Shown here one piece after another: positions 49,803 to 62,652 of a stretch of 64,000 nucleotides of DNA. A program made the translations under genes and the position numbers. Source of the DNA: Actinoplanes subtropicus (lineage in GTDB: Bacteria > Actinomycetota > Actinomycetes > Mycobacteriales > Micromonosporaceae); contig NZ_JOJL01000021.1 in assembly GCF_000721705.1 (NCBI RefSeq), positions 124,001 to 188,000 on the forward strand. Reading direction: 5' to 3'. The notes under the pieces are model-generated. The model made no database searches and had not been told where the DNA came from. It saw nothing but the letters and a program-made list of their open reading frames with translations. Positions within the stretch are counted from its first letter, which is position 1. The number at the start of each line of letters is the position of its first letter.

Positions 49803-50704
49803 CGCGCACCCCCGCTGAACTCGACGCTCTCCGAGGTCATCGCCATGAAGACCTCTTCCAGCGAGCTTCGGCGCGGGCTGAGCTCGGTGAGGACCGTTCC
49901 GCTCACCAGGGCGAGCTTTCCCACCGCGTACGCGTCAAGCCCGCCGACCAGCAAGCCGCCGTCGCCCTGAGCGACCACCTGGGCTCCGGCCGCGCGCAGC
50001 GCCCCGGCGAAGCCGGCATCCGCGGCCCGCACGAGCACCCCCGCCGAGGCCTGGGAGGCGAGGAAGTCGGGCAGCGACGTGTCCGCGATCAGCCGCCCCT
50101 TGCCGATCACCACGAGATGGTCGGCGGTCTGTTCCATCTCGCTCATCAGGTGGCTGGAGACGACCACGGTCCGGCCCTCGGCGGCCAGGTCGCGCATCAG
50201 CGTCCGGGCCCAGGCGATCCCGCTCGGGTCGAGCCCGTTGACCGGCTCGTCGAAGAGCAGGATCGGCGGGTCGCCGAGCAGGGCGCCGGCGATGCCGAGC
50301 CGCTGGCTCATGCCCAGCGAGTACGTTCCGGCCGCCTTGCCCGCGACCGCGGTGAGGCCGACCTGGTCGAGCACCTCGTCGACCCGGCGGTGCGGCAGGC
50401 CGTTGCTGGTCGCCAGCGCCAGCAGGTGGTTACGCCCCGACCGGGAGTGGTGCACGGCCCGCGCGTCGAGCAGCGCCCCCACCTCCCGCATCGGCACGGG
50501 CAGCTCCCGGTAGTGCCGCCCGCCCAGGAGTGCGCGCCCGGCGGTCGGCCGCTGCAGGCCGAGCGTCATCAGCATGGTGGTGGTCTTGCCGGCGCCGTTC
50601 GGCCCGAGAAAGCCGGTGACCACGCCCGGCCGGAACGTGCAGGTGAGATCGTCGACCGCGGTGGTGTCGCCGAAGCGCTTCGTGAGTCCGCGCAGTTCAA
50701 TCAT
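49799..50704 (-). CDS. ABC transporter ATP-binding protein
   Basis: A 301-residue ATPase with Walker A GPNGAGKTTT, signature YSLGMSQRLGIAGALL, Walker B ILLFDEPVNGLDP and H-loop VVSSHLMSEM. Its C-terminal ~80 residues are a regulatory extension seen in drug or lantibiotic exporters. I start at MIELRGL (50704). The upstream HK/RR pair (34 bp away) makes it probable that this exporter is controlled by that two-component system. Confidence 0.9.
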   Translation of the reverse strand: MIELRGLTKRFGDTTAVDDLTCTFRPGVVTGFLGPNGAGKTTTMLMTLGLQRPTAGRALLGGRHYRELPVPMREVGALLDARAVHHSRSGRNHLLALATSNGLPHRRVDEVLDQVGLTAVAGKAAGTYSLGMSQRLGIAGALLGDPPILLFDEPVNGLDPSGIAWARTLMRDLAAEGRTVVVSSHLMSEMEQTADHLVVIGKGRLIADTSLPDFLASQASAGVLVRAADAGFAGALRAAGAQVVAQGDGGLLVGGLDAYAVGKLALVSGTVLTELSPRRSSLEEVFMAMTSESVEFSGGAR

Positions 50705-50738
50705 GCCGAGAGCGTGGCGGGCGCCGCTGCGTGCCGGG

Positions 50739-52112
50739 TCAGAGCTTCTGAGAGTCCTCCCACCCCGCCAGACATATCCGAAATGTCGCCCCCGGATCGC
50801 CGCCGCCGCGAACCAGCTCCACCCGGCCACCATGCGCCTCGACCAGCGACCGCACGATCGCCAATCCCAGCCCATAACCGACATTTACGTTTTGTCGGCT
50901 ACGTGACGCGTCGCCGCGGTGGAAGCGGTCGAACAAGCGATCTTCCTCGGCGGCCGAAATCCCGGGTCCGCTGTCGGCGATCTCCAGGATGGAATGCGAC
51001 CCGACCCGGCCGACCCCGATCCGAGCCGGCGCACCCGGCGGCGTGTGCGCGTGGACATTCCCCACCAAATTGACGACAACCTGCCGCAACCGCGCCTCAT
51101 CCCCCAGCACCGGCGCCGCCGCACCCTCCCCCACCCCGCCCGGCCCGGTGATCCGCACCGGCCGCCCGGGATCGAGCGCCCGCAGATCGCCCAGCGCCGA
51201 GGCCGCCAGCGTCCGCAGGTCCATCGGCGCGAGATCGAGCACCGGCCCCCGCACATCCAGCCGCGCCAGCAGCAACAGATCCTCGACCAGCGCCGCCAGC
51301 CGCCCCGCCTCGGTGTCGATCCGCCGCAGCGTGCGCTCGACCTCGACCGGCGACGAGGCCCCGCCCATCAACGCCAGCTCGGTGGACCCCTTGATCCCGA
51401 ACAGCGGCGTCCGCAGCTCGTGGCTGACATCCGCGACGAACTGCCCGCGCGCCTCGAAGGCCCGCTCGAGCTGGGCCAGCATCCCGTTCAGCGCCGCGGT
51501 CAGCCGATCGATCTCGGCGCCCGGGTGCCCACCGCCGGGAATCCGGTGGGTGAGATCGCCGGCGGCGATCGCGGTGGCGGTTTCCTCGATCGTACGCAGC
51601 GGCCGCAGCCCCGCCCGTACGAGGAACCACCCGGCCGCCCCCAGCGCCCCGATCAGCGCCAGCCCGGTGATCGCGCAGACCAGCTGCAGCCGCCGCACGG
51701 TCCCGTTCACCTCGGACAACGAGCCGGCCACCGCCACCGAGCCCCCGCCCGGCCGCGCCACCACCACCGCCCGCCAGTTCCCGCTGGTGAAGGCCGACCG
51801 CGGCGCCGCCGCCAGCCTGGGCAACGCCGATCCGGTGTGCACCGACGTGATCACCGCGCCGGCCGGGTCGAAATAGACGATCGCCATCTCCGCGACCAGG
51901 TCGAGCCCGCCGCCCGGCTGCCGGGTGACATCCGCGCCGGGCGGCCCGAGCGTCGACGGCTCGAGCCGGGCCATCAGCTGGGCGAGCGGCATCAGCTGCC
52001 GGTCCACCCGCTCGACCAGGTGCCGCCGGAGCGCGCCGAGCACGATCGCGTCGCTGCCGACGATCCCCACCACCAGCAGCGCCATCGTGATCAGCAGCAG
52101 CCGGGCCCTCAT
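50739..52112 (-). CDS. Sensor histidine kinase (HAMP, HisKA)
   Basis: A 457-residue kinase: N-terminal helix (residues 5-25), an extracellular sensor of about 120 residues, a second helix (~150-170), HAMP (RPLRTIEETATAIAAGDLTH), phospho-His in FVADVSHELRTPLFGI, and an ATPase domain (VVNLVGNVHAHTP, ADSGPGISAAEEDRLFDRFH, YGLGLAIVRSLVEAHGG). It overlaps the regulator gene by 4 bp. Confidence 0.9.
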   Translation of the reverse strand: MRARLLLITMALLVVGIVGSDAIVLGALRRHLVERVDRQLMPLAQLMARLEPSTLGPPGADVTRQPGGGLDLVAEMAIVYFDPAGAVITSVHTGSALPRLAAAPRSAFTSGNWRAVVVARPGGGSVAVAGSLSEVNGTVRRLQLVCAITGLALIGALGAAGWFLVRAGLRPLRTIEETATAIAAGDLTHRIPGGGHPGAEIDRLTAALNGMLAQLERAFEARGQFVADVSHELRTPLFGIKGSTELALMGGASSPVEVERTLRRIDTEAGRLAALVEDLLLLARLDVRGPVLDLAPMDLRTLAASALGDLRALDPGRPVRITGPGGVGEGAAAPVLGDEARLRQVVVNLVGNVHAHTPPGAPARIGVGRVGSHSILEIADSGPGISAAEEDRLFDRFHRGDASRSRQNVNVGYGLGLAIVRSLVEAHGGRVELVRGGGDPGATFRICLAGWEDSQKL

Positions 52113-52777
52113 CGGCGCGGCACCCGCAGCACATAGCCGACGCCGTGCACGGTGTGGATCAGCTTGGGCTCGGCGGTGTCCACCTTGCGGCGCAGATAGC
52201 TGATGTACGTATCCACGATGCTGGTGTCCCCGGCGAAGTCGTACCGCCAGACCTCCTCGAGGATCCGCTGCTTGGGCACCGTCTGCCCGGCGTGCGCCAG
52301 CAGGCAGTGCAGCAGCCGGAACTCGGTCGGCGACAGTCGCACCCGCTCGCCGCCCCGGCTGACCACCTGGTCGAGCGGGTCGAGCGTCAGGTCGCCGACG
52401 GTGAGCCCGCCGCCCTCGGCCCGGCGCAGCACCGCCCTGATCCGCGCGACCAGCTCGGGCAGGTGGAAGGGCTTGGTCACGTAGTCGTCCCCACCCAGCG
52501 TCAGGCCGTTGACCTTGTCCTCCGGCGCGTCCCGGGCGCTGAGGAACAGCACCGGCACGTCCCGCCGGCCGGCCCGCAGCCGGCGCACCACCTCGAACCC
52601 GTCCATCCCGGGCAGCATCACGTCGAGCAGGATCAGGTCGGGCGGGTCCTCGGCCGCGCCGCGCACCGCCTCGTCGCCGCTGGCCGCCGTGGCCACCTCG
52701 AACCCGGCGAACCGCAGCGCGTCGGCGAGCAGGCCGCGCACGGTGTCCTCGTCGTCGACCACCAGCAGCCGGGCCAT
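52109..52777 (-). CDS. OmpR/PhoB-family response regulator
   Basis: A 222-residue regulator: LLVVDDEDTVRGLL, phospho-Asp in LILLDVMLPGMDG, VTKPFHLPELVARI, and a winged-helix C-terminus (LSPTEFRLLHCLLAHAGQTV, DTSIVDTYISYLRRKVD). With the coupled kinase and the ABC exporter downstream it forms a sense-and-export unit such as those responding to antimicrobial peptides or cell-envelope stress; the signal is not known. Confidence 0.9.
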   Translation of the reverse strand: MARLLVVDDEDTVRGLLADALRFAGFEVATAASGDEAVRGAAEDPPDLILLDVMLPGMDGFEVVRRLRAGRRDVPVLFLSARDAPEDKVNGLTLGGDDYVTKPFHLPELVARIRAVLRRAEGGGLTVGDLTLDPLDQVVSRGGERVRLSPTEFRLLHCLLAHAGQTVPKQRILEEVWRYDFAGDTSIVDTYISYLRRKVDTAEPKLIHTVHGVGYVLRVPRR

Positions 52778-52866
52778 GCACCGAGGCTATCGAGCACCGC
52801 TTGAGACGGCCCTGAGAGTTTTCCCAGACGAAGCTAAATGTCGTACCCCGGCCGCAGAATGGGCTT

Positions 52867-54555
52867 GTGCTGGTAGCGGTGTCGCCTGATGGGCGTCTTC
52901 AGGACCTGCGGGCCGATGGGTCGCCCGCCGGTCCGCCGCGCCCGGTCGCCGATCTCGCCGCCGCGATCGCCGAGCGCGAGGCCGCCGACCAGCCGCGCTG
53001 GGTGTGGCCGTCCACCGCCGAGCTCTATCCCACGCTGCTGCGCGCCGGGGTGCGGGTGGCCCGCTGTCACGATCTCGAGCTGACCGAGGCGCTGCTGCTC
53101 GGCCACGCCGGTCGCTGGGGCGCGCCGCGGTCGCTCGCCGCCGCCCGGGCGCGCCTGCTGGGCCTGCCGGTGCCGCCCGATCCGCCACCGCGCCAGCCGG
53201 AGCCGCCGGGCTTCGCCCAGGGCGCGCTCTTCGAGACCACTTCCGCTCCGCCGGCCGCCACCGGCTTCGACGTGCTTGCGGCCGTCCAGCGGGTGTACGC
53301 GGATCAGCTCGCCCGCATCGGCGGCGCCGAGCACCCCGGCCGGTTCCGCCTGCTGGTCGCCGCCGAGTCGGCCGGCGCCCTGGTCGGGGCCGAGATGGGC
53401 CACGCCGGCCTGCCCTGGCGCGCCGACGTGCACGACGAGGTGCTGCGCGAGCTGCTCGGCGCGCCCCAGCCGGTCGGCCCGCCACGCCGGCTCGCCGAGC
53501 TGACCGCCGAGATCAACGAGGCGCTCGGCCTGCGCGGCCTGCATCCCGACTCCCCGGCCGAGGTGGTCCGCGCCTTCGCCCGCAACGGCGTGGAGATCCC
53601 GAACACCCGGGCCTGGGTGCTGAAACGGGTCGACCACCCGGCCGTGCGGCCGTTGCTGGAATACAAGGAGCTGTATCGGATCTGGACGGCGCACGGCTGG
53701 GCCTGGTGCGACGCCTGGGTGCGCGACGGCCGCTTCCGCCCCGAGTACGTTCCGGGCGGCGTGGTCTCCGGCCGCTGGGCGACCCGCGGCGGCGGCGCCC
53801 TGCAGGTGCCGAAGGTGGTGCGCCGCGCGGTCATCGCCGACCCGGGCTGGCGGTTCGTGGTCGCCGACGCGGGCCAGCTGGAGCCGCGGGTGCTCGCCGC
53901 CGTCTCCGGCGACCAGCGCCTGGCCGCCGCGGCGGCGGCCGGCGACCTGTATGCGGCGCTCGCCACCGACTCGTTCGAGGGCGACCGCGGCAAGGCGAAG
54001 GTCGCGCTGCTCGGCGCGATGTACGGGCAGACTGGCGGCGCCGCGATCCCGGCGCTGGCCGTCCTCCGGCGGCACTACCCGGTGGCGTTCGAGTTCGTCG
54101 AGGCCGCCGCCCGGACCGGCGAGGCAGGCGGCCTGGTCCGCTCCTGGCTGGGCCGCACCTGCCCGCCGGCCGCGGCCGCCTGGCGAGCCGAGCAGGCCGG
54201 CGGGGGCGGGCTGGATCCGCCGGAGGAGGCCGGCTCGGCGGAGGCGCCGCAGGGCGGGGCGTCCGGCCGGGCCCGGGGCCGCTTCACCCGCAACTTCGTG
54301 GTCCAGGCGACCGCCGCCGAGTGGGCGCTGGTGCTGCTGGCGACTTTGCGGACGGCGTTGGAGGGCAGTAAGGCCGAGCTCGTCCTGTTCGTGCACGACG
54401 AGGTGGTCGTGCACTGTCCCGAGGAGGAGGCGGCCCAGGTCGCCGAGGCGGTGACCGCCTCCGCCGTCCAGGCCGGCCGGCTGCTCTTCGGGGAGACCGC
54501 TGTCCGGTTCCCGCTCGACGTCTCAGTAGTTGGCGCGTACGCCGACGCGAAGTGA
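52867..54555 (+). CDS. PolA-like 3'-5' exonuclease/DNA polymerase family protein
   Basis: The 562-residue protein has the family A polymerase motifs in reduced form: motif A VVADAGQLEPRVLAAVSGD with the catalytic Asp, the O-helix GDRGKAKVALLGAMYGQTGG, and motif C LVLFVHDEVVVHCP with the second metal Asp. The N-terminal ~250 residues correspond in position to an exonuclease domain, but I cannot find the DxE metal motif, so proofreading is probably inactive. It is one of the short polymerases common in actinobacteria, annotated as bifunctional. Start at the GTG at 52867, divergent from the regulator gene. Confidence 0.8.
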   Translation: MLVAVSPDGRLQDLRADGSPAGPPRPVADLAAAIAEREAADQPRWVWPSTAELYPTLLRAGVRVARCHDLELTEALLLGHAGRWGAPRSLAAARARLLGLPVPPDPPPRQPEPPGFAQGALFETTSAPPAATGFDVLAAVQRVYADQLARIGGAEHPGRFRLLVAAESAGALVGAEMGHAGLPWRADVHDEVLRELLGAPQPVGPPRRLAELTAEINEALGLRGLHPDSPAEVVRAFARNGVEIPNTRAWVLKRVDHPAVRPLLEYKELYRIWTAHGWAWCDAWVRDGRFRPEYVPGGVVSGRWATRGGGALQVPKVVRRAVIADPGWRFVVADAGQLEPRVLAAVSGDQRLAAAAAAGDLYAALATDSFEGDRGKAKVALLGAMYGQTGGAAIPALAVLRRHYPVAFEFVEAAARTGEAGGLVRSWLGRTCPPAAAAWRAEQAGGGGLDPPEEAGSAEAPQGGASGRARGRFTRNFVVQATAAEWALVLLATLRTALEGSKAELVLFVHDEVVVHCPEEEAAQVAEAVTASAVQAGRLLFGETAVRFPLDVSVVGAYADAK

Positions 54556-54571
54556 TAGTGCGGTACCTTGG

Positions 54572-54624
54572 ATGGTCCGAAGCGAGAGGCGCTGCAACGG
54601 GGTGAAACCCGCCACGCTCGCTCG

Positions 54625-54628
<4 letters not shown>
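54572..54628 (+). other. Possible 18-codon leader peptide upstream of metH
   Basis: ATG at 54572 opens an 18-residue frame ([18 protein letters not shown]) whose TGA overlaps the metH GTG at 54625 in GTGA form. This arrangement would couple metH translation to the leader. It has one Cys codon. There is no clear Shine-Dalgarno sequence, so this is tentative. Confidence 0.3.
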
Positions 54629-58317
<3,689 letters not shown>

Positions 58318-58336
58318 GACACCACGGCCGGCCCGG

Positions 58337-58867
58337 CTACGAGATCAGCCGCTCCAGCAGCGGAAACTCGTCGAAGGGCTGGCCGTAGTCGCCGAAGTGC
58401 CCGTCGTTCCGCACGATCTGCGTCCCGCCGAGCCGGTCCAACATGGCCCGCCCCTGCGCCGCATCGCAGCCGTACGGGTCGACCACCGAGTTGATGAAGT
58501 AGATGTCCCGCACGTGCGCCCGGATCGCGTCCCAGTCGTACTCCTCCCGCAGGACCGGCTCCTCCGACGCGTTCGGCCGCGTGCAATACCCCGCGACCAG
58601 GAACGCCCGGTCGACCGAGACCCGCTCGAGCAGCGCGAGCAACAGCGCTGCCCCACCCGAGTGCCCCACGAGCACGGTCTCCTCGTCGAACCGATGCGCC
58701 CCCAACACCCGCGGCAGAAACGCCCCGATCGGTTCGACGTTCAGCCCCGGATAGTGCGGGACCTCGACCTCGAACCCCCGCGCCCGAAGCCGCCCAGCCA
58801 GCCACGGGTACCACGCCACCTCCGGATTACCCCCGGTGCCGTGAAAGATGATCGCTTTCCCCGTCAT
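58337..58867 (-). CDS. RBBP9/YdeN-family alpha/beta hydrolase
   Basis: A 176-residue compact serine hydrolase: AIIFHGTGGNPEVAWYPWLA at the start, nucleophile in LVGHSGGAALLLALL, Asp in SVVDPYGC and His in DGHFGDYGQPF. The family hydrolyses small esters; the natural substrate is not known. The ATG at 58867 is taken as start (a GTG lies two codons before). It is convergent with metH across ~20 bp. Confidence 0.85.
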   Translation of the reverse strand: MTGKAIIFHGTGGNPEVAWYPWLAGRLRARGFEVEVPHYPGLNVEPIGAFLPRVLGAHRFDEETVLVGHSGGAALLLALLERVSVDRAFLVAGYCTRPNASEEPVLREEYDWDAIRAHVRDIYFINSVVDPYGCDAAQGRAMLDRLGGTQIVRNDGHFGDYGQPFDEFPLLERLIS

Positions 58868-58886
58868 CGCCACACGATAGCGACCG

Positions 58887-59909
58887 TCAGACCTCGCTCG
58901 ACCGCGCCCACAGGTTGATGCCGGACTCGGTGGCGTACTTGTCGATCTCGGCCAGCTCCTCGTCGGAGAAGGACGTGTTGGCCAGGGACGCCACGTTGTT
59001 CTCCAGCTGGGCCACGCTGCTCGCGCCCAGCACCACCGACGTCATCCGGGGGTCTCGGATCGACCACGCGATCGCCATCTGGGCCAGCGACTGGCCGCGG
59101 TGTTGGGCGATATCGTTCAGCGCACGGATTTTGTCCAGATTGTCCGAGGAGAGCAGGTCGGCGGAGAGCGACTTCTGCTCGCTGGCGCGTGAGCCCTGCG
59201 GGACGCCACCGAGGTAGCGGTCGGTCAGCATGCCCTGGGCCAGCGGCGAGAAGCCGATGCAGCCGGCGCCGACGTCGGCGAGGACGTCGAGCAGGCCGTC
59301 CTCGATCCAGCGGTTCAGCATCGAGTAGGACGGCTGGTGGATCAGCAGCGGGGTGCCGAGGTCCTTCAACAAGGCCGCCGCTTCGGCCGTTTTGGCCGGT
59401 GAATACGAAGAAATCCCGACATAGAGCGCCTTGCCGGCGCGGACCGCCGAGGCCAGCGCACCCATCGTCTCCTCGAGCGGGGTGTCCGGGTCGAGCCGGT
59501 GCGAGTAGAAGATGTCGACGTAGTCCAGTCCCATCCGCTTCAGCGACTGGTCGAGCGACGCGGTGAGGTATTTCCGCGAACCCCACTCGCCATACGGCCC
59601 CGGCCACATGTCGTAGCCCGCTTTGGTAGAGATGACCAACTCATCGCGATACTTAGCGAAATCAGCGGCCAGGTGCCGGCCGAAGTTCCGCTCCGCCGAG
59701 CCGTACGGCGGGCCGTAATTGTTGGCCAGGTCGAAGTGGGTGATGCCGAGGTCGAAGGCGCGCCGCAGGATGTCCCGCTGGGTCTCGAACGGCTTGTCGT
59801 CGCCGAAGTTGTGCCACAGGCCGAGCGACACGGCGGGCAGCTCGAGCCCGCTGCGGCCGGTCCGGCGGTACTCCATCGATGCGTAACGGTCTTCCGAAGC
59901 TTCGAACAC
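58887..59909 (-). CDS. Aldo/keto reductase (YghZ/GAP reductase type)
   Basis: A 340-residue AKR: catalytic Tyr in NNYGPPYGSAERNFG, Asp in THFDLANN, Lys in ISTKAGYDMWPGPYG and His in FYSHRLDPDTPLEE. The MWPGPYGEWGSRKYL segment is specific to the YghZ/L-glyceraldehyde-3-phosphate reductase subgroup, which detoxifies methylglyoxal and related aldehydes. NADPH-dependent by family. A second AKR gene lies 9 bp upstream. Confidence 0.9.
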   Translation of the reverse strand: MFEASEDRYASMEYRRTGRSGLELPAVSLGLWHNFGDDKPFETQRDILRRAFDLGITHFDLANNYGPPYGSAERNFGRHLAADFAKYRDELVISTKAGYDMWPGPYGEWGSRKYLTASLDQSLKRMGLDYVDIFYSHRLDPDTPLEETMGALASAVRAGKALYVGISSYSPAKTAEAAALLKDLGTPLLIHQPSYSMLNRWIEDGLLDVLADVGAGCIGFSPLAQGMLTDRYLGGVPQGSRASEQKSLSADLLSSDNLDKIRALNDIAQHRGQSLAQMAIAWSIRDPRMTSVVLGASSVAQLENNVASLANTSFSDEELAEIDKYATESGINLWARSSEV

Positions 59910-59918
59910 GGCAGGTCC

Positions 59919-60764
59919 TCAGGGGAGAAGGGCGAGGTCGTCGGCGGTCAGGGTCAGCTTCGGTGCGAGCGCCGAGTCGACGATGGTGTCCGGCCGGCTG
60001 GCGCCGGGGATCGGGATCACCACCGGGGACTTGGCGAGGTGCCACGCCAGGCAGACCCGCTGCGGGCTGACCCCGTGCCGCGTGGCGACGGTGGCGAACC
60101 CGCCGCCGAGGGAGCCGGCCCGGCGGATGCCGCCCAGCGGTGACCAGGACAGGAAGGCGATGCCCAGCTCGTCGCAGAGGGAGAGCTCGGGCGCCGAGGA
60201 GAGGAACGACGGGGAGAACTGGTTCTGCACCGAGACCAAGCGGCCGCCGAGGATCTCCCGCGCCTCGAGGATCTGCCCCGGGTTCGCGTTCGAGACGCCG
60301 GCCATCCGGATCTTGCCGGCGTCGAGCAGGTCGCGGATCGCGCCGATCGAGTCGGCCCAGGGCACCCGCGGGTCGGGGCGGTGGTACTGGTAGAGGTCGA
60401 TCGCGTCGACGCCGAGCCGCTTCAGCGACTCCTCACACGCCTCGAAGATGTACGACGGCGAGCCGTCCACCGTCCAGCTGCCGTCGCCCGGGCGCAGGTG
60501 CCCGGCCTTCGTGGCGACCAGCACCGACGACTTGTCCCCGCCGTACGTGGCGAGCGCCCGCGCGATCAGCGCCTCGTTGTGGCCCACCTCGTCGGCGTGG
60601 ATGTGGTACGAGTCGGCCGTGTCGATCAGGGTGATGCCGGCGTCGAGCGCGGCGTGGATCGTCCGGACCGAGCGCTCCTCGTCCGGCCGGCCCTCGATCG
60701 ACATCGGCATCCCGCCGAGCCCGATCGCGCCGACCGTGGTGTCGCCGATGCGACGGGTCTCCAT
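59919..60764 (-). CDS. Aldo/keto reductase
   Basis: A 281-residue AKR with the tetrad residues: Asp in LIDTADSY, Tyr in SYHIHADE, Lys in VATKAGHLRPGDGSW and His in YQYHRPDPRVPW. The C-terminus is the usual NADPH-binding segment (PGASRPDTIVDSAL). It resembles pyridoxal reductase/oxidoreductases of the Tas-like group. It is in tandem with the previous AKR gene and divergent from the dehydrogenase-like gene. Confidence 0.85.
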   Translation of the reverse strand: METRRIGDTTVGAIGLGGMPMSIEGRPDEERSVRTIHAALDAGITLIDTADSYHIHADEVGHNEALIARALATYGGDKSSVLVATKAGHLRPGDGSWTVDGSPSYIFEACEESLKRLGVDAIDLYQYHRPDPRVPWADSIGAIRDLLDAGKIRMAGVSNANPGQILEAREILGGRLVSVQNQFSPSFLSSAPELSLCDELGIAFLSWSPLGGIRRAGSLGGGFATVATRHGVSPQRVCLAWHLAKSPVVIPIPGASRPDTIVDSALAPKLTLTADDLALLP

Positions 60765-60844
60765 GGGTCCTCCTCAAACAACCCTTACTACCTTGGTGTA
60801 ACGCGGGCCCGGCGTCCAACAGGCGAAGCAGGCAAGATGAGGAC

Positions 60845-61711
60845 ATGACCGAGAAACTGTCCGTGGCCGTCCTCGGCGCCGGGATCATGGGCGCCGCGAT
60901 GGCCCGCAACATCGCCAAGGCCGGGCACGACGTGACGGTGTGGAACCGCACCCGGGACAAGGCCGAGGCGACCGGCCTGCCCACCGCGGCGACCCCGGCC
61001 GAGGCCGTCCGGCACGCCGACGTCGTGCTGACCATGCTCTTCGACGGCGCGACCGTGCGCGAGGTGATCGAGCAGGCGGCCGACGCGCTGCGCCCGGGCA
61101 CCTACTGGATCCAGTCGACCACGTCCTCCCCCGCCGACGTGGCCAAGCTCGCCGCCGCGGCCGCCGAACGCGGCGTGATCTTCTTCGACGCCCCGGTGCT
61201 GGGCACCCGCCAGCCGGCCGAGGCCGGGCAGCTGAGCGTGCTGGCGGCCGGCCCCGCGGAGTACCGGGAAGCGGTGCGGCCGATCTTCGACGCGGTCGGC
61301 GCCCGGACCACGTGGACCGGCACCGACGCGGCCGACGCCAGCGCCACCAAGCTCAAGCTGGTCGCGAACAGCTGGGTGCTGGCCGTGACGCACGGCGCCG
61401 CCGAGACGCTGGCGCTGGCCAAGGGGCTGGGCGTCGAGCCGGCCGCGTTCTTCGAGCTGATCGCCGGCGGCCCGCTGGATCTAGGCTACCTGCGCGCGAA
61501 GGCGCAGCTCATCCTCGAGGACCGGCTGGCGCCGGCCAGCTTCGCGGTGGACACGGCCGAGAAGGACGCCCGGCTGATCGTCGACGCGGGCCGCGACCAT
61601 GGCGTACGCCTGGACGTGGCCGAGGCCGGCGCGGAACGGTTCCGCCGCGCCGCCGAACAGGGCCACGCCGACAAGGACATGGCCGCCTCCTACCTGGCCA
61701 GCTGGGACTAG
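60845..61711 (+). CDS. NAD(P)-dependent oxidoreductase (beta-hydroxyacid dehydrogenase family)
   Basis: A 288-residue protein of the 6-phosphogluconate/3-hydroxyisobutyrate dehydrogenase group: VAVLGAGIMGAAMARNIAKA (GxGxxG), VWNRTRDKAE (Arg/Asn favouring NADPH), FFDAPVLGTRQPAEAGQLSV substrate loop, and the catalytic Lys in ATKLKLVANSW. It could reduce a small semialdehyde or act as an imine reductase-like enzyme. The substrate is unknown. Confidence 0.85.
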   Translation: MTEKLSVAVLGAGIMGAAMARNIAKAGHDVTVWNRTRDKAEATGLPTAATPAEAVRHADVVLTMLFDGATVREVIEQAADALRPGTYWIQSTTSSPADVAKLAAAAAERGVIFFDAPVLGTRQPAEAGQLSVLAAGPAEYREAVRPIFDAVGARTTWTGTDAADASATKLKLVANSWVLAVTHGAAETLALAKGLGVEPAAFFELIAGGPLDLGYLRAKAQLILEDRLAPASFAVDTAEKDARLIVDAGRDHGVRLDVAEAGAERFRRAAEQGHADKDMAASYLASWD

Positions 61712-61719
61712 TCCCGTCG

Positions 61720-62643
61720 TTATTTCACCGCGCCGGCGGTCAGGCCGGCCTGGATCTGCCGCTGGAAGATGGCGTAGACGATGATCATCGGGAGGATCGA
61801 CAGGGTCAGGGCGGCGAACAGCGTGGACCACTCGGCGTGGTAGCCGGCCGAGACGCTGATCTTGGCGATGCCCTGGGTCAGCAGCAGCTTGTTGTCGGTG
61901 CCCGGGCCGGTGATGATCGCCAGCGGGAGCAGGTACTGGTTCCACTGGCCGACGATGTTGAAAATGGTGATGCTGACCAGGCCGGAGCGCGCCATCGGCA
62001 TCATGATCTGGAAGAACTTGCGGGTGTGCGAGGCGCCGTCGACGGTGGCCGCCTCCTCGATCTCGTACGGCAGCGTCTTGAAGAACGCCGCCAGGAAGAA
62101 GACCGTGAACGGCAGCGAGTAGGCGATATAGACCAGAATCAGGCCGGTGTACGTGCCGAGCAGCCCCATGCCCTTGAGGATGTAGAACAGCGGGCCCAGC
62201 GCCATGAAGGTCGGGAACGCGAGACCCGACACGAACAGGTAGTAGATGAACCGGTTGCCCCAGAACCGGTAGCGGGCCAGCACGTAGGCCGCCATCGAGC
62301 CGAGCACCATCGTCCCGGCGGTGCTGAGGATGACGACGATGACGCTGTTGACGAAGTAGCGCCCGACGTGCGCCTCGGTCCACGCGTCCGCGTACGTCTT
62401 GAACGACCAGTGCTCCGGCAGCGCGAACGGCTTGCCCAGGAAGATCTCGGTGTTGCTCTTGAACGAGGCGAGCACGACCCAGATCAGCGGGCCGGCGGTG
62501 GCGATCGCCCACAGGATCAGTCCGATGTGGGCCATCCCGGTGAGCGCGTTGACCTCGCGCTTCACGGCGGGCTTGCGGCCCGCGCTCTTGGCGGCGGGGG
62601 TGGGTACGACGTCGGCGCCCGGGACGCTGGTGAGGTTGGTCAT
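61720..62643 (-). CDS. Carbohydrate ABC transporter permease (MalG/NgcG type)
   Basis: A 307-residue permease with six hydrophobic helices and the EAA loop EIEEAATVDGASHTRKFFQI, typical of the CUT1 MalG family. It is the second permease of the uptake operon. It starts with a basic, disordered leader (MTNLTSVPGADVV). Order in the operon is binding protein, first permease, this gene. The system probably imports GlcNAc or chitobiose. Confidence 0.9.
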   Translation of the reverse strand: MTNLTSVPGADVVPTPAAKSAGRKPAVKREVNALTGMAHIGLILWAIATAGPLIWVVLASFKSNTEIFLGKPFALPEHWSFKTYADAWTEAHVGRYFVNSVIVVILSTAGTMVLGSMAAYVLARYRFWGNRFIYYLFVSGLAFPTFMALGPLFYILKGMGLLGTYTGLILVYIAYSLPFTVFFLAAFFKTLPYEIEEAATVDGASHTRKFFQIMMPMARSGLVSITIFNIVGQWNQYLLPLAIITGPGTDNKLLLTQGIAKISVSAGYHAEWSTLFAALTLSILPMIIVYAIFQRQIQAGLTAGAVK

Positions 62644-62652
62644 CGGTCCTCC

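Noticed and set aside
54556..54624. Cobalamin or SAM riboswitch before metH
   Set aside because: Only ~70 bp separate the previous stop from the start, too short for these aptamers, and no B12-box-like sequence is visible.
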